A stretch of 33,350 bases of DNA from Methylobacterium cerastii (GTDB lineage Bacteria; Pseudomonadota; Alphaproteobacteria; Rhizobiales; Beijerinckiaceae): assembly GCF_022179125.1 (NCBI RefSeq), contig NZ_BPQG01000087.1:1-33350 (forward strand), read 5' to 3'. Below the pieces are notes generated by a model. It made no database searches, was not told the DNA's origin, and saw only the letters and a list, made by a program, of their open reading frames with translations. The position numbers and the translations under genes were made by a program. Below, in pieces: positions 16,671 through 23,378 of the stretch. Position 1 is the stretch's first letter; every line of letters begins with the position of its first letter.

Positions 16671-16690
16671 GGTGTCGCACCTGCGACACC
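16671..16690. promoter_or_regulatory. Perfect 20-bp palindrome ahead of parD, candidate RHH operator
   Basis: Two 9-bp arms, ggtgtcgca and tgcgacacc, are perfectly complementary and separated by cc. The site lies 28 bp upstream of the parD start, the usual place for ParD autoregulation. It could instead form an RNA hairpin, but no gene ends here in that sense. Confidence 0.6.
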
Positions 16691-16746
16691 CCCATTCGCG
16701 GAGCTGCGTCGTCACACCGACCGCCGGCTGGGCATGTCGTTGCTAG

Positions 16747-16771
16747 AGCGGCATCCGATCAGGTTGGATCA
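16747..16771. repeat. IS630 left terminal inverted repeat
   Basis: It reads gagcggcatccgatcaggtt and onward to atc. It pairs with 17776-17800 at 21 of 25 positions. Confidence 0.88.
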
Positions 16772-17334
16772 TAAGCGTCGTATCCCGCGGCGGCGAGGTA
16801 GCTCCGGCATTCGTCTGGTTTGAAGGCAGCGAAGGCGTTTTTGATGGCGTCCCAGAGGTCGGCAATGGTGCGCTTTGCAGCCGATCGGAGCATTGCCTTG
16901 AGCTTGGCAAAGGCCATCTCGATCGGGTTAAGGTCGGGGCTGTAGGGCGGCAGGTAGAGCAGCCGTGCACCGGCGGCCTCCACGGCCTCGCGCACGCCTT
17001 TGACCTTGTGGGCCGGGAGGTTGTCGAGGATGACGGTGTCGCCCTGCCTCAGCGCAGGGGCCAGCGTTTCGACGACGTAGGCACGGAAGCGTTCGCCGTT
17101 CGTGGCCCCGTCGAGAAGCGCGGTCGCGATCAGACCGCTGGTACGCAGGGCGGCCGTGACGGTGGTGGTCTTCCAATGTCCGAACGGCGCGGCGACCCGG
17201 CAACGCTCGCCGCGCGGGGCGCGTCCGTAGCGGCGGACCATGCTGGTGTTGGCCGCGGTCTCGTCCAGGAACACGAGGGCATCTGGGTCGAGGTCGAGTT
17301 GCCCCTCGAACCACGCCGCGCGGGCGGCCTTCAC
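16759..17334 (-). CDS. IS630 transposase, ORF B (DDE catalytic part)
   Basis: The 191-aa frame carries the full DDE triad: first Asp in ALVFLDETAANTSMVRRYGR, second Asp in DTVILDNLPAHK and Glu in SPDLNPIEMAFAKLK, the classic IS630 signature. Its nominal GTG start at 17334 overlaps the ORF A stop (GTGA). The more natural route to product is a -1 frameshift at the A8 run. No internal stop or deletion is seen, so the element may be active. Confidence 0.9.
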   Translation of the reverse strand: MKAARAAWFEGQLDLDPDALVFLDETAANTSMVRRYGRAPRGERCRVAAPFGHWKTTTVTAALRTSGLIATALLDGATNGERFRAYVVETLAPALRQGDTVILDNLPAHKVKGVREAVEAAGARLLYLPPYSPDLNPIEMAFAKLKAMLRSAAKRTIADLWDAIKNAFAAFKPDECRSYLAAAGYDAYDPT

Positions 17335-17714
17335 GTCCTCCCGATCCTGCTCGGTCGCGTGGCCGGTGTTTTTTTTCGCGTGATGCCGTGACGCTTGAAG
17401 AAGCGCGACAGGCTGCTCACCCCGACCCGCAGGCCGCGCTTGGCCAGCTTCTCCTGTAACTCCGGAAGGAAGATCTCGGGCTTGGCCTCGTAGGTCGAAA
17501 CGATCAGGTCGGCCTGCGCTTCAATCGTCTGCGAGCGCTGATCCCCGCCCATCGGTTTGGGTGCGATCCGCCCTTCTTGCGCGAAGCTCTCGTACCAGCG
17601 GATCGCGCTGGTCGGGCTTACGCCGAACAGCTTGGCCGCCTGACGGCGCGACGCGCCTTCCTCGACGGCGGCCACGACACGCTCGCGCAGATCGACGGAT
17701 AGGGCAGATGGCAT
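17331..17714 (-). CDS. IS630 transposase, ORF A (DNA-binding part)
   Basis: The 127-aa product begins MPSALSVDLRERVVAAVEEG and continues SRRQAAKLFGVSPTSAIRWY, an HTH, followed by a second helix-rich DNA-binding region and RFFKRHGITRKKTP. The run of eight A on the coding strand (17376-17369) falls at RKK. Slipping back one base there joins this frame to ORF B and yields KKNTGHATEQDR, the expected IS630 continuation. In frame 0 it ends shortly after. It is the upstream half of a fused transposase of about 318 aa. Confidence 0.88.
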   Translation of the reverse strand: MPSALSVDLRERVVAAVEEGASRRQAAKLFGVSPTSAIRWYESFAQEGRIAPKPMGGDQRSQTIEAQADLIVSTYEAKPEIFLPELQEKLAKRGLRVGVSSLSRFFKRHGITRKKTPATRPSRIGRT

Positions 17715-17775
17715 GCGGCTCTCCTGCGAAAGCCACGCAGGGAATCACATCAAACCCCGACCGGTAAACCCCGGT

Positions 17776-17800
17776 GATTCAGCCCGGTCGGATGCCGCTC
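17776..17800. repeat. IS630 right terminal inverted repeat
   Basis: It ends ggatgccgctc directly before the TA at 17801-17802. The outer 13 bp match the left repeat exactly. Confidence 0.88.
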
Positions 17801-17802
17801 TA

Positions 17803-18133
17803 GGTCGACCGGGTGATGCGGCGGCCGATAATGGGGCGTCGGGAGTAGCGGCACCGCGACTGATATTCGGTCGATTTCGGACCCCGACTGAGTCCCAAAC
17901 CTGAGTTAACAACCGTTCCAAACGGAGGCTGTTCCCCCTGCCTGAGAAGTCTGCCTCCTCCAGGGGGGGCCGTACCGCCCGTCCACGTGCATCGACGATT
18001 GCGGCCCACGTTCGAATTCTCACCGTCGAAGCCGGGGTAAGGATCGCGTCTAGGGCGGTTCCCTGGGCCGCCGAATGACCCTTACGGCCCCCAGCGCGTT
18101 CACTGCCGTGAGCCCACCTACGCAGGAGCGCCG
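17803..18133. other. Intergenic region upstream of sulfite-oxidase-type gene
   Basis: These 331 bp hold no gene that I can support. The minus-strand frame over it has no start site, no motif and reads on into the IS end. The last 15 bases carry the caggag ribosome-binding site of the next gene. The region before the IS insertion presumably continued into the parD upstream region. Confidence 0.4.
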
Positions 18134-19213
18134 ATGTCGAGCATGACCAAGCGCAAGGCACGTCTGATCGTCCACGGCGACCAGCCCTACAACGCCGAAC
18201 CGCCCCTCGACCGATTGCGGGCCTCCTACCGAACACCGGCGGAGGACTTCTACGTCCGCTCGCACGGCAACCTACCGGACCTCGACGCGGCAACCTGGCG
18301 CCTCACCGTCGATGGCGGGACCGGCACCACGCTTGAGTTGTCGCTATCCGATCTACGGACCCGCTATCCGGTAGCCATGGTCACGGCCACGATGCAGTGC
18401 GCCGGCAATCGCCGCGCCGACATGCGGATGGTCGCCCCGGTGTCGGGCGACCCGTGGGACGCCGGAGCCATCGGCACCGCCGAATGGACCGGGGTGCGGC
18501 TCGGCGACGTCCTACGCGATGCGGGGGTAGACGAGCGCGTGGGTCTCCATGTCGCCTTCGAGAGCCACGACATGGTGGAAGGCCATCCCTACGGCGCCTC
18601 GATCCCGCTCGCGAAGGCGATGGCGACCGAGACCTTGCTGGCCTACGCCATGAACGGCGAAGCCTTGCTCCCGGAGCACGGCTTTCCGGTACGCGCGGTG
18701 GTGCCGGGCTTCGCCGGCGTGCGCAGCCCCAAGTGGCTCCGGCGTTTGACCGTCCAGGACCATCCATCTGACAACCCGATCCAGGCCGGCGACTACAAGC
18801 TGTACCCGGCCGACGTGACCGCCGAGACTGCCGATCCGGCCAATGGCCACACCATCGATACGATGCCGTTGAACGCCGCGATCTGCGAGCCCGGGTCTGG
18901 GGCCGCGCTCAAATCGGGGAGCAACAGGATCCGCGGCTACGCGGTGAGCGGGGATCGGGCCGTCGTACGCGTCGACGTCTCCGGGAACGGGGGCCGATCC
19001 TGGGTGCAGGCCGAGCTCGAACACGAGGCCGACGCTCCGTTCGCATGGACGTTCTGGAGCACGAGCCTCGACCTGCCTCCGGGCGAGCATGAGCTCGCCG
19101 TGCGCGCCTGGGACGAAGCGGGCCAGACGCAGCCGGCACTGCCGGACGAGACCTGGAACCATAAGGGCTACCTATGCGCCTGCTGGCATCGGGTGCGAGT
19201 GAACGTCACCTAG
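18134..19213 (+). CDS. Sulfite-oxidase-type molybdoenzyme (no haem domain)
   Basis: The protein is 359 aa from ATG 18134, with caggag 7 nt upstream. The Mo-pterin domain covers about 20-230. The Mo-ligating Cys89 lies in TATMQCAGNRR, and GTAEWTGVRLGDVLRDAG and FPVRAVVPGFAGVRSPKWL are family signatures. The Mo-cofactor dimerisation domain (Ig-like) covers about 240-355, with GYAVSGDRAVVRVDVSGNGG and WNHKGYLCACWHRVRV. The family oxidises sulfite to sulfate or reduces related oxyanions. There is no Tat or Sec signal and no cytochrome b5 domain, so it is probably cytosolic and hands electrons to an unknown acceptor. The substrate is not proven. No Mo-cofactor or cytochrome gene is adjacent. Confidence 0.92.
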   Translation: MSSMTKRKARLIVHGDQPYNAEPPLDRLRASYRTPAEDFYVRSHGNLPDLDAATWRLTVDGGTGTTLELSLSDLRTRYPVAMVTATMQCAGNRRADMRMVAPVSGDPWDAGAIGTAEWTGVRLGDVLRDAGVDERVGLHVAFESHDMVEGHPYGASIPLAKAMATETLLAYAMNGEALLPEHGFPVRAVVPGFAGVRSPKWLRRLTVQDHPSDNPIQAGDYKLYPADVTAETADPANGHTIDTMPLNAAICEPGSGAALKSGSNRIRGYAVSGDRAVVRVDVSGNGGRSWVQAELEHEADAPFAWTFWSTSLDLPPGEHELAVRAWDEAGQTQPALPDETWNHKGYLCACWHRVRVNVT

Positions 19214-19383
19214 GGACGGACGGCCTGGCATGTCGGCTACCGCCACCCTCATGGACGACGTCATGCCTGGCGGTCATCCCGATCCTGTCGTGCATGGCGC
19301 CGCAACGTCCCACGGTGGCGGGAGTTTCCCGTGCGTCGAGGCGCTGGGCGCGCCTTCGCCAGCCCCGAGCCCCAAGGAACATC

Positions 19384-19797
19384 ATGTCCCGCGAGACCAG
19401 CATCCAGGCGACCGAGAAATTCGGCGAACTCGTCAACAGCGGCCATTTCGACGCCTTCCCCGAGGTCGTCGCACCGGACTGCCACGACCACGACCCGGCG
19501 CCGGGCCAGCACATGGGTCCCGAGGGATACCAGGCCTTCTTCACCGAACTCCGCACCGCGTTCCCCGACATGCAGGTCGAGGTGAAGAAGCTCGTCGCGG
19601 ACGGTGACAGCGTCGCCTTCGCCTACACGCTCACCGGCACGCACCAGGGAGACTTCAACGGCCACAAGCCGACCGGGAAGGCCGTCAAGGTCCGCGGCAT
19701 GCAGATCGGTCGCTTCGTCGACGGCAAGATGGTCGAAAGGTGGGGCTCGTCCGACGAGCTCGGCATCCTGAAGCAGATCGGCGCCATCAAGGGTTGA
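19384..19797 (+). CDS. SnoaL-like ester-cyclase/NTF2-fold protein
   Basis: The protein is 137 aa from ATG 19384, with aagga about 5 nt upstream; the long upstream extension of this frame is discarded. The fold pattern is that of SnoaL-like polyketide cyclases: HDHDPAPGQHMGPEGYQAFF, RTAFPDMQVEVKKLVADGDS, GTHQGDFNGHKPTGKAVKV and KMVERWGSSDELGILKQIG. Predicted ligands are small hydrophobic molecules. In non-polyketide contexts these proteins have no assigned reaction, and there is no polyketide gene here. A single-gene unit, 170 bp after the molybdoenzyme. Confidence 0.85.
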   Translation: MSRETSIQATEKFGELVNSGHFDAFPEVVAPDCHDHDPAPGQHMGPEGYQAFFTELRTAFPDMQVEVKKLVADGDSVAFAYTLTGTHQGDFNGHKPTGKAVKVRGMQIGRFVDGKMVERWGSSDELGILKQIGAIKG

Positions 19798-19798
19798 T

Positions 19799-19838
19799 GG
19801 AGACATCCGCCAAGGCGTCCCGGCCGCGGGACGTCTCC
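19799..19838 (+). terminator. Long hairpin after the SnoaL-like gene
   Basis: The inner stem gtcccg/cgggac (19817-19832, 4-nt loop) is extended by the outer stem ggagac/gtctcc (19799-19804 with 19833-19838). It begins right after the SnoaL stop and lies between convergent genes. There is no clear T-run. Confidence 0.5.
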
Positions 19839-19908
19839 AAGACATGACCCGGGGCGACTTATGGGCCGCCCCAGGCTCTCAAGAGCTAATCGTCGGCTTC
19901 CCGACTCC

Positions 19909-20478
19909 TCAGGCGCTCCGAGCCTGATCGGGATGGCGGCCCTCCGCGAACTCCTCGACGATCTTGGCGCAGAAGGCCGGCAGGTCCTTGGGCGTGCGGC
20001 TGGTGACAAGCCCCTTGTCGCAGACGACCTCCTCGTCGACCCAGGTGCCACCGGCGTTCTCGATGTCCCGCCGTACGGTGGGGTAGGAGGTCAGCGTCCG
20101 TCCCTTCACGACGTCGGCCTCGATCAGGGTCCACGGCCCGTGGCAGATGACCCCGACCGGCTTGCCCGCGGCGAAGAAGTCCCGGACGAACGCCACGACA
20201 TCCTTGCTCGCCCGGAGCTTGTCGGCGCCGACGCATCCGCCGGGGATGACGAGCCCGTCGTAGTCCGTGGCCGACGCCTCATCGATGGTTCTGTCCACCT
20301 TGTAGCGGCCGGCGGGATCGAGGTCGTTGTTGACCGTCTCGGCCTCGCCGGCCTCCAAACCGATGACCGTCACGGTCGCCCCGGCCTGCTTCACCGCCTC
20401 ATGGGGCTTGGCGAACTCGGGCTCCTCGGTGCCGCGCGGTGCGATCAGGATCGCGATCTTCTTGCCCTGTAAGCTCAT
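19909..20478 (-). CDS. DJ-1/PfpI-family protein (type 1 glutamine amidotransferase-like)
   Basis: The protein is 189 aa from ATG 20478; agga lies 7 nt upstream, so the 10 codons further upstream are not used. The nucleophile Cys112 with His113 sits in GVICHGPWTLIEADVVKGRT, the PfpI nucleophile elbow. GLVIPGGCVGADKLR provides the Gly-rich loop. PfpI, YhbO and YraA relatives are reported as proteases or as deglycases/stress protectants. The chemistry of this one is unproven. It follows the catalase-family gene by 55 bp on the same strand and probably shares its transcript, consistent with an oxidative or carbonyl stress role. Confidence 0.9.
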   Translation of the reverse strand: MSLQGKKIAILIAPRGTEEPEFAKPHEAVKQAGATVTVIGLEAGEAETVNNDLDPAGRYKVDRTIDEASATDYDGLVIPGGCVGADKLRASKDVVAFVRDFFAAGKPVGVICHGPWTLIEADVVKGRTLTSYPTVRRDIENAGGTWVDEEVVCDKGLVTSRTPKDLPAFCAKIVEEFAEGRHPDQARSA

Positions 20479-20532
20479 CTCATCATCCTTCTGGGTGTTG
20501 GGCTTCATCAGAGGCGCGGCTTGCGCCGTTCC

Positions 20533-21723
20533 TCACGCCGGGATGCGGTCGATGCCGGCGGTGTCTTCGGCCGCCACGCCGTTCTCGCGGTGGCGGAAAT
20601 CGCTCAGCGCGCGGTAGACCTGTAGCCGCGCCCGCATCACCGAACCGAGCGGTCGATGCGCCGCGAGGCTGTGCGCCGGGCGGAAGGTCATGACCTCGTC
20701 GAAGTAGCGCACCCGGTCCGGCGAGTAGGCGTCCTGGCGCGGCAGGCGGAGCGTCGCCACCGTCCGGTACGGGCTGACCGAGACCGGCCAGTCGACCGAG
20801 GCGTCCTCGATGGGCTGCCGCTCGGCATCGGCCCAGAGCTGCGCCTTCAACTCGAACACCACCTCGATGTCCCTGAGGAAGGCGACCGTGGCGTGCCGGA
20901 AACCGTCCTCGTCTTGGTTCGGGTCCAACTGCCACTCGGACAGCGCGCGCTGCGCCTCGGTCGCGGGCACGGCCCCGAGCTTGGCCACGTAATCACCGAA
21001 GCGTACCGGCGCCTGGCTGAAGTAACTGTCGGCAAGCGGATGGCTGTAGGGGTGCCCGAAGAAGTCGGCGAACGCGCTCTCGGTGCCGAAGGCATGGAGC
21101 GCCTTGTTGATGTTGCGCATGGTCGACGACACCGCGCTCTTCACCCCCTCCGGCAGGCCGGTCGACTTGCCGATGACCGTGCCGTCGCGCAGGAAGCCCG
21201 CCGCCGTGCCGGACGGGAAGGTGGTCCCGGTCGCCAGCACGAAATCCTGGGTGTCGACGGAATGGCCGGGTAGCTTCTTTCCCGGAACGTCAAAAACCTT
21301 GATGGACATGCCGCGGTGGGTCGACACCCGGTCACCCAAGGTCTCGCCTGGTCCTTGAGCGAAACGAACCGCCACAGGGTGGGTGCCGGGCGTGGCGAAC
21401 AACCCCTGCGCCAGTTCGGGTGGCAGGCCGGCGGAAATCGTCAACTCGCCCGTCACGCAGGCCGAGCTTTTGGCATGGCTGGCACGCACGGCATGGTGCT
21501 CGCGTGCCTCGACCGTCTCCGATTGCTGCGTCATGCCTTGGATGATTCCGTCAATCGTCTTCTGCTCGTCCGGCGCGGGCCGCTCAATGTCGGGCGCGTA
21601 TCGAAGGTAGGTCAGGATTTTCCTCCCGGTGATCAGGGAACTGAAGCGGACCGCGGCAGGGGAGAGCGCAGCGGACGCGGGGTTCGACGTATCGAGTCGA
21701 AAAGGGAATCCTGTTTCGAACAT
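20533..21723 (-). CDS. Catalase-family protein (small, non-classical)
   Basis: The frame gives 396 aa. Recognisable catalase-superfamily segments are LRYAPDIERPAPDEQ, EHHAVRASHAKSSACVTGEL with the distal His region, HPVAVRFAQGPGETLGDR, RGMSIKVFDVPGKK and DTQDFVLATGTTFPSG. Later segments include QLWADAERQPIEDASVDWP and SPDRVRYFDEVMTFRPAHSL. Such short catalase-like proteins bind haem, and some act as peroxidases or lipid-peroxide enzymes. Activity is not assured. The ATG at 21723 has no ribosome-binding site. A strong gggagga lies at 21627-21621 just ahead of a CTG codon at 21615, so the true start may be internal and non-canonical. The partner gene is the PfpI protein downstream. Confidence 0.87.
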   Translation of the reverse strand: MFETGFPFRLDTSNPASAALSPAAVRFSSLITGRKILTYLRYAPDIERPAPDEQKTIDGIIQGMTQQSETVEAREHHAVRASHAKSSACVTGELTISAGLPPELAQGLFATPGTHPVAVRFAQGPGETLGDRVSTHRGMSIKVFDVPGKKLPGHSVDTQDFVLATGTTFPSGTAAGFLRDGTVIGKSTGLPEGVKSAVSSTMRNINKALHAFGTESAFADFFGHPYSHPLADSYFSQAPVRFGDYVAKLGAVPATEAQRALSEWQLDPNQDEDGFRHATVAFLRDIEVVFELKAQLWADAERQPIEDASVDWPVSVSPYRTVATLRLPRQDAYSPDRVRYFDEVMTFRPAHSLAAHRPLGSVMRARLQVYRALSDFRHRENGVAAEDTAGIDRIPA

Positions 21724-21939
21724 CGGGGGGCTGCGCGCCGTTCCCGACCCATGATGAATTCGTGTCCGTGTAAAGTCCGCCTGAGTTCAGCTGCGCTATA
21801 AGTTGGCCTCGAAGCGCTGCTTCGTCTCGGCGGCAAAAGCAGTTGGACCATGGACCAGTTGCTGAGCGGAGGAGGCAAGCTTAGCCGCTATGTTCGACGA
21901 CCCTTGGATGACCGTGGGCTCGGTTGTTCGACGAGCAAT

Positions 21940-22728
21940 TTAAGGCGCATCCTTACCAACCGTTTCAAGGATTACCCGCACCGTCTCGGCAGGCTGATCC
22001 CAGTGCGGGAAGTGGCCGCAGTGCTCGAACCAGTGCAGATGGGCCGACGGGAATGATACCTGGGCGCGTGCAGCCTGGCGCGGCAGCAGCAGGTGGTCCT
22101 GGCGGCCCCAGCCTATGGCAACAAAGCCGGGGGTCGTTGCCGAACCCTGCTGCAACGGCCCGTGTGCCAGCTCACGCAGCATCGCATCGAACACCGGTGT
22201 GGCCGCCAGACTCTGCAACTCCCCTACGACAAGCTGCGGTGGCAGCGCCCACGGACGGGCCGACAGTTGGGCCAGTAGCAGCGTACGGGTGACGGCGTGG
22301 CGCGACAGGCCGGGATGGAAGGGCTGCAGCAACCGCACCAAGCGTATCGATGCCGCGAGCGTCCAGTGGAGCCAGCGCGTTTCCCACCCACGCCAGAAGC
22401 CGCCAGGATCAAGCGCTACGCAGTGCCGACCGATGCCCCGCCGCGCCAGCTCCAGCACCAGCCGGCCTCCCACCGAACTGCCGACAAGGTCCGCTGTCGT
22501 CAGGCCTTGAGATGTCACGAAGCCGGCGAGGGCGTCCGCGTGGGCCTCCATCGTCTGCCGACCGGCGAGCGGGGCCGACCTGCCATGTCCCGGCAAGTCG
22601 ACCAAAATCAGTTCGCGCAAGTCGCGCAATGCGGGCAGGAGCGGATCCCAGGTGCGGAGATTGGACCCGAGCCCATGGACCATAAGCAGCGGCCGGCCCG
22701 TGCCGAGGCGTTCAAAATGTAGGGACAT
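21940..22728 (-). CDS. Alpha/beta-fold hydrolase
   Basis: The protein is 262 aa from ATG 22728; aagga is about 10 nt upstream, and the TTG at 22746 is unlikely. Oxyanion region LLMVHGLGSNLRTWDPLLPA, nucleophile Ser85 in DLVGSSVGGRLVLELA, acid in GWGRQDHLLLP and His in FEHCGHFPHWDQPAETVR are all present. It resembles the esterase/meta-cleavage-product hydrolase group. The cap region is rich in hydrophobic residues (WLHWTLAASIRLVRLLQPF). The substrate is unknown and the enzyme should be cytosolic. It lies 216 bp upstream of the catalase-family gene on the same strand; co-transcription is uncertain. Confidence 0.9.
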   Translation of the reverse strand: MSLHFERLGTGRPLLMVHGLGSNLRTWDPLLPALRDLRELILVDLPGHGRSAPLAGRQTMEAHADALAGFVTSQGLTTADLVGSSVGGRLVLELARRGIGRHCVALDPGGFWRGWETRWLHWTLAASIRLVRLLQPFHPGLSRHAVTRTLLLAQLSARPWALPPQLVVGELQSLAATPVFDAMLRELAHGPLQQGSATTPGFVAIGWGRQDHLLLPRQAARAQVSFPSAHLHWFEHCGHFPHWDQPAETVRVILETVGKDAP

Positions 22729-23378
22729 GATGGCATTGTCCTTCAATATTTGCGCTGCAATCCGAACAGTGGTCCGTCGCAGATTTCGTCAGGCCGGACG
22801 TCTCCGTCAGGTCCATGGGCCACTCATATCGGACGCTTCTGGGCAAGGTCGCCGGTCTGATAGTCTGCTACGGTGCGGGGCCGATCCGGCTTCGCAGTTT
22901 TGGAAGCGCCGGATGTCACCGGTGTGAGACATCACAGATGGTGCTTCCCCTCGTGGGAAGGTCAGCGCCCCTCCCATCGTCGTCTACCTTCGGACGCGAC
23001 GAACGGTACGTCCCGGGTGCCGCTACGAACGTTGGAATGCGGCGCGTGGCCTTCCGGACATCATTGCCACGTCCGCACAATCCATACGTCCGTTTTCGGG
23101 ATCCGCACGGCCTCGCGTGAATGACTGCGTTGGGTCGGGAGCCGTCCGTCCGCTCTATGAACAGGTTGGGTGGATTGAAGCTGGTCCACTTCGGAGCAGC
23201 AACTGACAGAAGCAGACGTCGCCGCCGGACCCTCTAGAGCCTGTTTTTTGGCAGTGCGGGTGTTGCAGCTCGGCCTCGTGTTACTGGCGTAGGACATGTT
23301 CAGGCTAAAGGTGATACTTAAGAAGTCCACCTTCTGGATCGCGGCGTCCTGAGCCGACCTCGTTGCGTAGTGGCGCCG
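22729..23378. other. 650-bp intergenic region, no supported gene; dispersed-repeat copy
   Basis: Open frames here are Arg/Pro-rich or lack start signals. Positions 23132-23176 match 1396-1440 over 45 bp (most positions identical, including gtccgctcta). The upstream end of the region carries the promoter of the leftward hydrolase. The right end carries the 3' flank of the autotransporter. The stretch tagagcctgttttttgg near 23236 could be an old IS end but has no partner. Confidence 0.4.

Larger units (their letters stand above)
16747..17800 (-). mobile_element. Complete IS630-family insertion sequence (1054 bp)
   Basis: The ends are 25-bp imperfect inverted repeats with 4 mismatches (gagcggcatccga... 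at 16747-16771 and its complement at 17776-17800). Both are flanked by TA (16745-16746 and 17801-17802), the target duplication of the IS630/Tc1 group. It contains two overlapping frames joined by a slippery A8 run. It inserted about 57 bp upstream of the parD palindrome. Confidence 0.92.

Noticed and set aside
17745-18293. 182-aa minus frame upstream of the molybdoenzyme
   Set aside because: Overlaps the IS end and the start of the sulfite-oxidase-type gene and has no recognisable domain or start signal.
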